A stretch of 15,730 nt of DNA from an uncultured Anaerovibrio sp. (GCA_900768695.1 CAAGDY010000454.1:1-15730), one strand, 5' to 3'; shown: positions 1 to 6,770, counted from the stretch's first letter. Numbers and translations are program-made. The notes: a model not told the origin generated them from the letters alone.

Positions 1-7
1 CCTTTGC

Positions 8-73
8 TGTGCCTCGGTGCTTAGCGACTTGCAAGCCGTAGGCGTAGCAAGAGCTTAGCATCCGCTAGGCACA
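8..73. repeat. imperfect 66-bp palindrome (possible dispersed hairpin repeat)
   Basis: The outer arms TGTGCCT (8-14) and AGGCACA (67-73) are exact inverted copies. The inner arms TGCTTAGC (18-25) and GCTTAGCA (53-60), and CTTGC (28-32) and GCAAG (47-51), continue the pairing with small bulges, leaving a loop of about 14 bases (33-46). It is followed by a purine-rich stretch ATGAGGAGCGAGAGCG (74-89). No open reading frame covers it. A weak hairpin followed by a T-run (about 101-130) could be the terminator of a gene to the left of the window. The remaining bases up to the first gene hold only a 14-bp palindrome (128-141) and a poor promoter-like TTTACA (210-215). The long palindrome could be a MITE or REP-like element, but a single copy cannot show that. 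Confidence 0.4.
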
Positions 74-265
74 ATGAGGAGCGAGAGCGTGTTTTCTATG
101 GGTAGCTGTCCCGCTCAGCCCATTTTTATTCTGAACAGAATCCACAAACTAACAAAATTCATCCGTTAATGTTCCAAAAGCCTCATACCTTCACTACGGC
201 AAACTGAAATTTACAGAATCTTTTCACCAATAATTGATAAAATAATATCATAAGGGGGGATATAG

Positions 266-1144
266 ATGGACTTACATAAGATTGCCAAGGTAACCCGGCT
301 GAACAGGCTGAGCAAAGGGCGCATGCTTCTCATAGCCGCAGCTGTTACATGGTCAACTATGAATTGCAGTCTTGATAATTGCACAGCTGCAGAAGCTGCT
401 GATGCTATGGCACTGGGGGAGAGTGTCTTTTCCGCGAGCATGGATAAGATGCGTTTAGGCGGTATCCCGTACAGAAACAGTTCCGGACAGGTTGTGGTTT
501 CCGGCAGTATGTCGGACAATGATTATATTCTGACAGGCTGCGAGCCGCAGGCACAGATAGCGTACAATATTGCCAGGGCCAGCGAGCCCGCCATTACTAT
601 GGATATGCTGGAGATAGCGGATGAGCTGGGGACTTCCATGGAGGGGCTGGAATATTCAGTTAAAACCGCCAGCAGTATAAAGAGCAAAATAGAGCGCAAG
701 GCGGATACTGCCATCAGGCAGGGAAAGCTGCCTAAAAGCGATGTGGAATACGTGCAGGAAACAGGCGACCTGATACGCTATACCCAGATTGTGCCGCACA
801 ACAGGATGGCGGCCATGACCAACAGAACCATCGCTCTGCTCCAGACAAAGGGCTATGTGCTGGAAAAGGTGGATAACAAGTATCTGAATCCAAATGGACG
901 CTATAAGGCCATTCATCTTGATATTGCCAACGCCCAGGGCGTGCATTTCGAGATGCAGATTCATTCTCTGGAAACATTGTCTGCTAACAGGGCAACGCAT
1001 GCCATGTATGAAGAATGGCGCAGTCCTGACACCCCGGCAGAGCGCAAGGAGCAGCTTTATAAGGACATCAGGAGTGTTTATGCGGCTGTGGCACAGCCAA
1101 AGGACATAATGACAGTGAAAAATTACAGCAGAATAGTTCATTGA
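266..1144 (+). CDS. exported RelA/SpoT-like nucleotidyltransferase-fold protein
   Basis: This 292-residue protein has a basic N-terminus (K5, K8, R11, R14, K17, R19), a hydrophobic core at 20-32 and small residues at 40-47 (AAEAADA), which reads as a Sec signal peptide. Residues about 48-130 match nothing I recognise. Residues about 131-255 fit the RelA/SpoT synthetase fold: SVKTASSIKSK (131-141) matches the phosphate-binding R-x-K-x3-S-I-x2-K loop with Ser replacing the first Arg; D168 and R171 lie in GDLIRY; Y213 and H217 in GRYKAIH; E229 in FEMQIHS; then HAMYEEWR (245-252). The metal-binding Asp and Glu and the base-stacking Tyr are present. The HAMYEEWR end resembles RelA/SpoT-like domains attached to phage MuF and polymorphic-toxin proteins more than housekeeping Rel. 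The strong SD AAGGGGGGA lies five bases before the ATG. No partner or immunity gene is visible. The substrate is unknown, and alarmone synthesis outside the cytoplasm would be odd, so an effector or toxin role is only a guess. Confidence 0.7.
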   Translation: MDLHKIAKVTRLNRLSKGRMLLIAAAVTWSTMNCSLDNCTAAEAADAMALGESVFSASMDKMRLGGIPYRNSSGQVVVSGSMSDNDYILTGCEPQAQIAYNIARASEPAITMDMLEIADELGTSMEGLEYSVKTASSIKSKIERKADTAIRQGKLPKSDVEYVQETGDLIRYTQIVPHNRMAAMTNRTIALLQTKGYVLEKVDNKYLNPNGRYKAIHLDIANAQGVHFEMQIHSLETLSANRATHAMYEEWRSPDTPAERKEQLYKDIRSVYAAVAQPKDIMTVKNYSRIVH

Positions 1145-1156
1145 GTAAATGACACG

Positions 1157-1203
1157 AAAAAAGTGCAGGACCTGCCGCCAGAGGACAGGCTCCTGCACTT
1201 TTT
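1157..1203. terminator. bidirectional intrinsic terminator
   Basis: AAAAAAGTGCAGGA (1157-1170) pairs with TCCTGCACTTTTT (1191-1203), with an inner CCTG/CAGG pair at 1171-1174 and 1186-1189. A-tract and T-tract flank the stem on both sides, so it can end the gene on its left and the converging CobT-like gene on its right. Confidence 0.85.
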
Positions 1204-1255
1204 ATATATTTTCCTTACATGTTGTTCTTATATGTCATTTGAGCTGTTCGCACCA

Positions 1256-3451
1256 TCAGTTTATCTGCTTGCCCTTGCCGGGGCCGTCATTGGCTACCGC
1301 CACCTGGGCCTCGCTGAAGGTCTTCATATCGTTCAGCATGTGCAGGGAGGCAGTCACCAGGCTGATGCCTGCAAGAGCCGTGATGCCGGAGGCCTTTATG
1401 TTCAGCTGGTACAGATTAGGCTGTATCGGCAGCAGGAACGGCTCCAGCTCCGGCAGCATATTTACTGCATAGCGTGCTACAGCGACGGTTGCTTCATTGT
1501 CCAGCACCACCAGGGTATGGTTGTGGGCTGCAGAAATCATGGCACCAAGCGCGGCAGAGGCCAGCAACTGCTGGTTTTCCGTCAGGTTGTTCAGGAAGCT
1601 GGTAGCCTCGTAGCGCAGGCTGCCGTCCTCAGCTATCAGGGCGTCGGCGATGGCCTCAATGTTTTCCGGCCTGCCGTCGATCATGCCGATACCCAGAATA
1701 CCGTTTTTCAGGGCCAGCTTTTCCCCCTGCACTCTTCCGTACTCAAAGGCATCCATCTGGGTGTGTCCCAGGAACAGGTGGGAGGACTGAAGAGCTACAT
1801 TAGTTGCTTGTGCAAAGCCGTTAATCAGGGCAGCCTGCTCAAAGGTATAGGCCTGATTCTTCTCATCGTAGTCATCCCATTCTGCCGGATTGGACATGTA
1901 ATCAGGGCAGTCAAAAAGCATTTTTGGCGTAAGCTCAACCCCTGCATTAACCAGCTTCTTGATGGAATCCGGCAGGCGTTTTTCAGCGCCGCTCTTGGCC
2001 TCCTGATGATTGATTTTGTCCAGGCCGAACAGCAGCAGTGCCCGCCCTGTATCGTTATGAGGCAGTTCTTCGCCAAGAATTCCGCTCAGCTGGGTGGCTA
2101 TCTTTTCTATGACGCCCAGGCTGTAGATTGGTTTTGCCAGATTATCAATCCTTGCCTGGCAGGCCTCCATTGCTTCCTTGTCCAGCTCCGGCATAGTATT
2201 GGTATAATAGTCAAAGGTCTTGTCTGTAAGGGTTACAGATTCAGCAGGAATGCTGTTCCAGTTCATCTTGTCCATGAACACCATTTTTTCATCATCGGAT
2301 TTTGTCAGGTTGGCGGTGGAAATCATGGTTTTGATGAGCAGGTCTGCCACGATGGAGGAGCCGATGGCCTCTCCCAGCTTCAGATCCAGTTTCATAACAG
2401 GCTTCAGTCCCAGCTTGTCCAGCACATATTTGTGCCCCGGCTCGCCGCCTATGTGGGAGGCAGCTATGTAGTCCTTGACAGCCGGGCAGATGGCTGCGGC
2501 AATCAGGGCTGCTGCACCGGTGTTGAAGCCGTCCAGGATGGTCAGCATTTTGCTGCTGGCACCACCGATAATCAGGCCGGCAATAGCGCCCAGTTCAAAG
2601 CCGCCTACCTTGGCCAGCACGTCAAATGGATCTGAGGCATCAGGCTGGTTCACCTCCAGCATCTTTTTGACCGTGGTGATTTTTGTTTGCAGCCGCTGGT
2701 CGGAAATATTGGTGCCCCTGCCGGTAGCCTCCTCAGGTGTAATGCCGCACATTACGGCAGTGATGGCGGCACTGGCAGTTGTGTTGGAAATACCCATTTC
2801 ACCCGGCAGCAGGACAGAGAAATCCTGCTTTGCGGCCTGGTTAGCCACGGTGATGCCCACCATGACGGAGGTTGCTGCCTGTTCCCTGGTCATAGCCGGT
2901 CCCTTGGTGGCATTTTGCGTGCCGTAGCCAATTTTCATGGTGCTGTTAATAGGCAGCTGGCTGGTATCCCCATTGATGCCCACATCAAATACAGCCATAG
3001 CGGCTTGAGTAAAATTGGCAAAGGCATTGGCCGCTGCGCCCTTGGAAATAACGTAGTTGGTGGCCATGTGCAGGGTGGTTTCCGGGGGATAGGCACTGAC
3101 ATTTTCCTCTGCCACGCCATGATCTGCACAGAAAATGGCGGTAAAGGGCGTCCGCATGGTCTTCAGGGGCATACCCACTATTGATACATAGCGCTTGGCA
3201 AGCTCCATGAGCGCACCGATGCCGTGTTCTGGCGGCATCCATTTGTTCACAATAGAGGCATAGTCCTCGGCATCCTTCTGCTTGACAGGCTTGATGGTCT
3301 TGCAGACTACATCCTTTATGAGTCTTTCGTGGCCAAGCTCACGCATTTTTGCCATTATTTCCTCCTTGGAAATAGTGATTTTATTATGATTTGCATCTTC
3401 TACCACTATCTTTGTTATGCCTGCCTTGCGCAGCTTGCTTTTTTTGGACAA
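1256..3451 (-). CDS. two-domain CobT-like phosphoribosyltransferase, candidate fused ArsA-ArsB
   Basis: CobT moves phosphoribose from nicotinate mononucleotide to the lower-ligand base of a cobamide; normal members have about 350 residues, while this protein has 731 and two CobT-like domains. Domain 1 (about 70-380) carries the family motifs: CADHGV (108-113), YPPETT (121-126, substrate Glu124), LLPGEMGISN (214-223), TGRGT (243-247), GGFELGAIAG (283-292), LDGF (306-309), SHIGGEPGH (332-340) and LGEAIG (359-364, catalytic Glu361). Domain 2 (about 415-718) opens with the family's N-terminal signature as RIDNLAKPIYSLG (434-446) but has no ADHG, and KASGIT (686-691) stands where LGEGTG belongs, so its Glu is lost. 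An active plus an inactive copy is what is known of Sporomusa ArsA and ArsB, a heterodimer that activates phenol and p-cresol. A TTG start follows an AGGGG SD nine bases upstream. ATG at codon 33 (3355) also has a strong AAGGAGG five bases before it. Minus-strand TATAAT at 3488-3493 may be its promoter. No cobalamin riboswitch or other cobamide gene was seen. Confidence 0.85.
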   Translation of the reverse strand: MSKKSKLRKAGITKIVVEDANHNKITISKEEIMAKMRELGHERLIKDVVCKTIKPVKQKDAEDYASIVNKWMPPEHGIGALMELAKRYVSIVGMPLKTMRTPFTAIFCADHGVAEENVSAYPPETTLHMATNYVISKGAAANAFANFTQAAMAVFDVGINGDTSQLPINSTMKIGYGTQNATKGPAMTREQAATSVMVGITVANQAAKQDFSVLLPGEMGISNTTASAAITAVMCGITPEEATGRGTNISDQRLQTKITTVKKMLEVNQPDASDPFDVLAKVGGFELGAIAGLIIGGASSKMLTILDGFNTGAAALIAAAICPAVKDYIAASHIGGEPGHKYVLDKLGLKPVMKLDLKLGEAIGSSIVADLLIKTMISTANLTKSDDEKMVFMDKMNWNSIPAESVTLTDKTFDYYTNTMPELDKEAMEACQARIDNLAKPIYSLGVIEKIATQLSGILGEELPHNDTGRALLLFGLDKINHQEAKSGAEKRLPDSIKKLVNAGVELTPKMLFDCPDYMSNPAEWDDYDEKNQAYTFEQAALINGFAQATNVALQSSHLFLGHTQMDAFEYGRVQGEKLALKNGILGIGMIDGRPENIEAIADALIAEDGSLRYEATSFLNNLTENQQLLASAALGAMISAAHNHTLVVLDNEATVAVARYAVNMLPELEPFLLPIQPNLYQLNIKASGITALAGISLVTASLHMLNDMKTFSEAQVAVANDGPGKGKQIN

Positions 3452-3487
3452 AATAATCTTCCCCTTTCACTCAATGTATTTTGTTGT

Positions 3488-3493
3488 ATTATA
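3488..3493 (-). promoter_or_regulatory. candidate -10 of the CobT-like gene
   Basis: On the minus strand TATAAT lies 36 bases before the TTG start. The best -35 (TGGAAA-like, 16 bases upstream) is poor, so the promoter is tentative. No terminator was seen between the end of tex and this point, so readthrough from tex is also possible. Confidence 0.4.
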
Positions 3494-3540
3494 ACGTATA
3501 TTTATCGGATTTCCAGCCTGTTTTCTGTGTTTATTCTTTC

Positions 3541-5733
3541 TTATACTGCGGATTGGGTCGGAACCTGCTTCAGGCTGAGCCCGATACGGCCTCTGGCCTC
3601 ATCCACGCTGATGACCATGACCGTGAGTATATCACCTACGGAAACTACATCCAGGGGGTGCTTGATACGTTTTTGGCTCAGCTCGGATATATGAATCAGG
3701 CCCGCCTGCTTGATGCCGATATCAACAAAAACACCGAAGTCCGTAATATTGCGAACAGTGCCGCGCATAATGGTGCCAGGCTTGATATCGGAGAGCTTTA
3801 CGATAGCTTTTCTCGTCAGGGGCGCAGGCAGCTCCTCGCGGGGGTCGCGCCCCGGCTTGGTCAGGGCTTCCATGATGTCCTTGACTGTCGGCACACCGGC
3901 AGAAAGCTCGGCGGCAAGCCTGTCAGGCTGCACCAGCTTCAGCTTGGACTGCAGCAGGGCAAGGCTTGCCTTGTCATTTAAATCTGATGGCTTCATGCCG
4001 AAGCGGGCCAGAATTTTTTCTGCCAGTCCGTAGGATTCAGGATGCACCGGGGTATTATCCAGCGGAGATGCGGCGCCATTGATGCGTAGGAAGCCTGCAC
4101 ACTGGGTAAAGGCCGCATTGCCCAGACGGGCAACCTTTAAAAGCTCCCGGCGGCTCTTGAAGGCGCCGTTGGCATTGCGATAGGCAACGATGTTCTTGGC
4201 CACTGAGGCATTGATGCCTGCAACATGCTTTAAAAGAGCCTGGGAGGCTGTATTCAGCTCCACGCCTACATGGTTTACAGCAGCCTCAATCGTCTGATCA
4301 AGGGTATCCGCCAGCTGCTTCTGGTTTACATCATGCTGATACTGGCCGACACCGATGGCCTTTGGGTCAATCTTCACCAGCTCGGCCAGAGGGTCCTGCA
4401 CGCGGCGGGCGATGGAAACCGCACCGCGGATGGTCACATCGTATTCCGGCAGCTCCTCCTTGGCCAGCGGGGAAGCCGAGTACACGGAGGCACCGGCTTC
4501 GTTGGTGATGATGTAGCTGACGTTCAGGCTGTTGTCCTTGATGAGCTTTGCCGCAAATTCCTCGGTTTCCAGGGAGGCGGTACCATTGCCGATGGAAATC
4601 AGGGTAACATTGTGCTTTTTTATCAGGGTGAGAGCCTTTCTGGCAGCCTCTGACGCTCCCCTTTCTCCGTGGGTAATATAGAGTACGCCGTGATCGATAA
4701 CCTGCCCGGTGGCGTCAATCACAGCCATTTTGCAGCCGGTGCGGTAGCCAGGGTCAAGGCCCATGACGGTATAGCCTGCCAGCGGCGCCTGCAGCAGAAG
4801 CTGTTTCAGGTTGGTGCCAAAGATGCTGATGGCCTGCTTTTCCGCGGCCTCCGTCAGCTGGGAGCGCAGCTCCCTTTCCAGGGACGGCTCCAGCAGGCGT
4901 TTCCAGCTGTCTGCGCAGGTCTCCTTCAGCAACGGGAGGAAAATGGAGCTTCCTCTGATGTATTCCTTTTCAATCAGGCGGAGCATTTCAGCCTCATCCA
5001 CCTCCAGCCTTACCTTCAGGCAGTCAAGTCGCTCACCCCTGTTGATGGCCAGGATGCGGTGGGAAGGCAGGGTGCGCACAGGCTCGCTGTAGTCCTTGTA
5101 CATGAGAAATACCCTGCCCTCGTCGGTATTTTCTTTTTCTTCCGGCAGGGAGGTGGAAATAACGCCTGCCTGCTGAATTTTCTCCCGCAGTCTGCGGCGC
5201 AGTCCGGCGTTCTCTGCAATCATTTCCGCGATGATATCCATGGCACCGGCCAGCGCCTCCTCCGGGGAGCTGACCTCCAGCTCCGGATTGATATAGGCGG
5301 CGGCTTCCGCCTCCGGCGAGCCGGCGGATTTCTGCTGCAGCAGCATGAGGGAGGCCAGCGGTTCCAGCCCCTTTTCCCGCGCCTTCTGTGCGCGGGTGCG
5401 CTTTTTCTGCTTGTATGGCAAATAAATATCCTCCAGCTCCTGCAGTCTGGAGGTTTTTTCTATGGCGGAGCGAAGCTCATCTGTCAGCTTGCCCTGCTCA
5501 GCTATTTTGTTCAGAATTTCCTCCTGACGCTTCACAAAATTTCTCAGGTAGGCAAGGCGCTCCTCGATGCTTCGGAGCTGTTCGTCCTCCAGCTCGCCGG
5601 TAGCCTCCTTGCGGTAGCGGGCGATAAAGGGAACGGTGTTGCCCTCATCCAGAAGCTGCACAGCCGCATCAACCTGGGCGGTGCGCACCTGCAGCTCCCT
5701 GGCGATTGTATGGTTAATATTATCTAACAGCAT
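3541..5733 (-). CDS. tex: Tex family RNA-binding transcription accessory protein
   Basis: Full-length Tex (730 residues), a cytoplasmic nucleic-acid-binding protein of broad distribution linked to transcription and, in some bacteria, to virulence and stress; its precise role is not settled. Visible parts in order: the N-terminal helical Tex domain with NTVPFIARYRKEATG (32-46) and LEDIYLPYKQKKRTRA (100-115); the YqgF/RNase H-like domain starting at VMGLDPGYRTGCK (323-335); the helix-hairpin-helix region with LNTASQALLKHVAGI (493-507) and the GAFKSRREL segment (523-531); and a C-terminal S1 domain (about 650-722) with GTVRNITDFGVFVDIG (658-673) and HISELS (681-686). ATG is preceded by AGGAG with a seven-base spacer. 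It is divergent from perR, and the CobT-like gene follows 89 bases downstream on the same strand. The family and coordinates are secure. Confidence 0.97.
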   Translation of the reverse strand: MLLDNINHTIARELQVRTAQVDAAVQLLDEGNTVPFIARYRKEATGELEDEQLRSIEERLAYLRNFVKRQEEILNKIAEQGKLTDELRSAIEKTSRLQELEDIYLPYKQKKRTRAQKAREKGLEPLASLMLLQQKSAGSPEAEAAAYINPELEVSSPEEALAGAMDIIAEMIAENAGLRRRLREKIQQAGVISTSLPEEKENTDEGRVFLMYKDYSEPVRTLPSHRILAINRGERLDCLKVRLEVDEAEMLRLIEKEYIRGSSIFLPLLKETCADSWKRLLEPSLERELRSQLTEAAEKQAISIFGTNLKQLLLQAPLAGYTVMGLDPGYRTGCKMAVIDATGQVIDHGVLYITHGERGASEAARKALTLIKKHNVTLISIGNGTASLETEEFAAKLIKDNSLNVSYIITNEAGASVYSASPLAKEELPEYDVTIRGAVSIARRVQDPLAELVKIDPKAIGVGQYQHDVNQKQLADTLDQTIEAAVNHVGVELNTASQALLKHVAGINASVAKNIVAYRNANGAFKSRRELLKVARLGNAAFTQCAGFLRINGAASPLDNTPVHPESYGLAEKILARFGMKPSDLNDKASLALLQSKLKLVQPDRLAAELSAGVPTVKDIMEALTKPGRDPREELPAPLTRKAIVKLSDIKPGTIMRGTVRNITDFGVFVDIGIKQAGLIHISELSQKRIKHPLDVVSVGDILTVMVISVDEARGRIGLSLKQVPTQSAV

Positions 5734-5764
5734 ATTTATTCTCCTAAAGTTTTGATTTTGTGTA

Positions 5765-5770
5765 ATTATA
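5765..5770 (-). promoter_or_regulatory. tex promoter (extended -10)
   Basis: The minus strand reads TGTTATAAT, an exact TGnTATAAT extended -10, with the hexamer at 5765-5770. The -35 region (TGTCAA at 17 bases) is weak, as is usual with an extended -10. The predicted leader is about 25 nucleotides and includes the AGGAG of tex. Confidence 0.6.
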
Positions 5771-5787
5771 ACACAAGTAAAAGGAGA

Positions 5788-5816
5788 TTGACATAAATAA
5801 GTGTATAATGTAAAAT
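5788..5816 (+). promoter_or_regulatory. perR promoter
   Basis: TTGACA (5788-5793) is followed after 17 bases by TAAAAT (5811-5816). A TATAAT also lies at 5804-5809, only 10 bases from TTGACA, so the -10 in use is not certain. Either choice puts the start of transcription near 5816-5823, upstream of the operator at 5840-5858. Confidence 0.55.
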
Positions 5817-5823
5817 TATTTTA
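5811..5823. promoter_or_regulatory. weaker PerR/Fur-type box over the -10
   Basis: TAAAATTATTTTA is a perfect 6-1-6 palindrome overlapping the likely -10 of perR. The surrounding 15 bases match the Bacillus PerR consensus TTATAATnATTATAA at 11 of 14 defined positions. Its centre (5817) lies 32 bases, about three helical turns, from that of the second box (5849). Confidence 0.45.
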
Positions 5824-5839
5824 ATAGGAATTTTTCTAA

Positions 5840-5858
5840 GTGGATAATAATTATTCAC
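5840..5858. promoter_or_regulatory. PerR/Fur-type operator in the perR leader
   Basis: GTGGATAATAATTATTCAC is a 9-1-9 palindrome with one mismatched pair. It contains the exact core ATAATnATTAT shared by the Fur and PerR boxes. It lies between the promoter and the SD of perR, where a bound dimer would block initiation or elongation. Together with the regulator identity this supports autoregulation. Confidence 0.7.
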
Positions 5859-5884
5859 GTTGCTTACGGTGCAGAGGAGGTATT

Positions 5885-6328
5885 ATGTTAGAAATGCAGA
5901 GTGTAACCCGTATACTTCGGGAAAATGGCTTTAAGGTTACCCCGCAGCGTTTGGCTGTATATGAGGCACTGTCCAGAACATATACTCATCCGAACGCCGA
6001 AATGCTCTACAATATGCTGCAGCCGGATTATCCAACCATGAGCCTGGCGACTGTTTACAAGACCATGGATATATTCTCCGAGCTGGGACTGGTGCAGGTG
6101 CTGAATGTGGGGGAGGACAGCTATCGTTACGATGCGGAAACTGTCAGCCATCCACACATCAGATGTGTGGTCTGCAACAGGGTGGATGATGTTTTTGACG
6201 TGAATGATGAGGATTTGCTGGAGGCGGCCGCGGCCAAAAGCGGCTATGAGCTGACCGGGCGGCAGCTGTACTTCTTTGGCAGATGTCCGGAGTGCCGCAG
6301 GAAGCTGGGAAGCAAGGAAAGACATTAA
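5885..6328 (+). CDS. perR: PerR-type peroxide-sensing repressor (Fur family)
   Basis: A 147-residue Fur-family regulator with an N-terminal winged helix (FKVTPQRLAVYEAL, 16-29, and LATVYKTMDIF, 54-64) and a C-terminal dimer and metal domain. Ligands fall exactly two residues before those of Bacillus subtilis PerR: H35, D83, H89, H91 and D102 for the regulatory Fe/Mn site (PerR H37, D85, H91, H93, D104), and C94/C97 and C134/C137 for structural zinc. PerR senses peroxide by iron-catalysed oxidation of two of these histidines. This full match favours PerR over Fur or Zur. ATG at 5885 was chosen because GAGGAGG lies four bases upstream; a GTG at 5840 in the same frame would add 15 residues but falls inside the operator and has no SD. 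The gene is probably monocistronic, closed by a hairpin two bases after its stop. No peroxidase gene is nearby. Confidence 0.93.
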   Translation: MLEMQSVTRILRENGFKVTPQRLAVYEALSRTYTHPNAEMLYNMLQPDYPTMSLATVYKTMDIFSELGLVQVLNVGEDSYRYDAETVSHPHIRCVVCNRVDDVFDVNDEDLLEAAAAKSGYELTGRQLYFFGRCPECRRKLGSKERH

Positions 6329-6329
6329 A

Positions 6330-6367
6330 AAAATCGGCATGCCATGGCAAGGTGGCATGCCGATTTT
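6330..6367. terminator. intrinsic terminator of perR
   Basis: AAAATCGGCATGCCA (6330-6344) and TGGCATGCCGATTTT (6353-6367) form a perfect 15-bp stem with an eight-base loop, directly after the perR stop. T-runs at both ends make it potentially active in both directions. Confidence 0.9.
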
Positions 6368-6484
6368 CTGGTTTTCAGAGCAAAAAAATACCCCCAGCAA
6401 AGCATCTGAGGGCTGAAAGGGATTGACTATAGGGATGTACTATAGGGAATACATCACCTTAACTGCCGCGGCTGAGAAATGGCG

Positions 6485-6549
6485 TTGGAAAAAAACAGCC
6501 ACCGCAGGTGGTAAGCTACATACTAAATCTCAAGCTGTAAACTTATCTT
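6485..6549 (-). ncRNA. candidate minus-strand small RNA
   Basis: In the gene-poor gap 6368-6840 the minus strand has a good promoter: TTGACT (6579-6584), a 17-base spacer and TATCCT (6556-6561) preceded by TG in the extended -10 position, giving a start near 6549. About 40 bases on, CCACC-TGC-GGTGG (6511-6499) is followed by CTG and a run of seven T (6495-6489), a plausible terminator, so the RNA would be about 65 nucleotides. A second minus-strand hairpin (6412-6391) with seven T (6388-6382) could end a longer form of about 170 nucleotides. No reading frame of note lies on the transcript. Its family is not recognised. Confidence 0.35.
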
Positions 6550-6663
6550 GCTACAAGGATAGCATAAATGGTTATACAAGTCAAGTAGAAGTTGTATATT
6601 TTTTACAATTAATTTACCTTGATTTGAATTAAAAAGTTCACTAATACATAAAATAATAGGCAA

Positions 6664-6736
6664 ATATAGTCATGATTTTGTATTAATCTCAATCGAATCA
6701 AAAATGGCTAAAATGAAACTTGTTAAATGACTATAT
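6664..6736. repeat. 10-bp inverted repeat in AT-rich spacer
   Basis: ATATAGTCAT (6664-6673) and ATGACTATAT (6727-6736) are exact inverted copies around 53 AT-rich bases without a gene. The same 8-mer TGACTATA also occurs at 6424-6431. Terminal repeats of a small decayed element and regulator binding sites are both possible. Confidence 0.4.
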
Positions 6737-6770
6737 GAACAAAATTTCAAGCAGGCTTCCTGGGAATGCT

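Noticed and set aside
1163..2635. 490-codon open frame on the plus strand
   Set aside because: It starts inside a terminator hairpin and mirrors the CobT-like gene; the product has no recognisable domain.
3452..3540. Cobalamin riboswitch before the CobT-like gene
   Set aside because: The spacer is under 90 bases and lacks the B12-box; only a -10 element is visible.
4669..5727. 352-codon open frame on the plus strand
   Set aside because: It is the complement of the tex coding region, which has full-length conserved domains; no credible SD or fold.
5840..5884. GTG start that would lengthen PerR by 15 residues
   Set aside because: It falls within the operator palindrome and has no SD, while ATG 5885 has GAGGAGG at four bases and gives ligand positions aligned to Bacillus PerR.
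6423..6451. Plus-strand promoter TTGACT followed by TATAGG
   Set aside because: The spacer is only 12 bases, and at 16-18 bases nothing resembles a -10.
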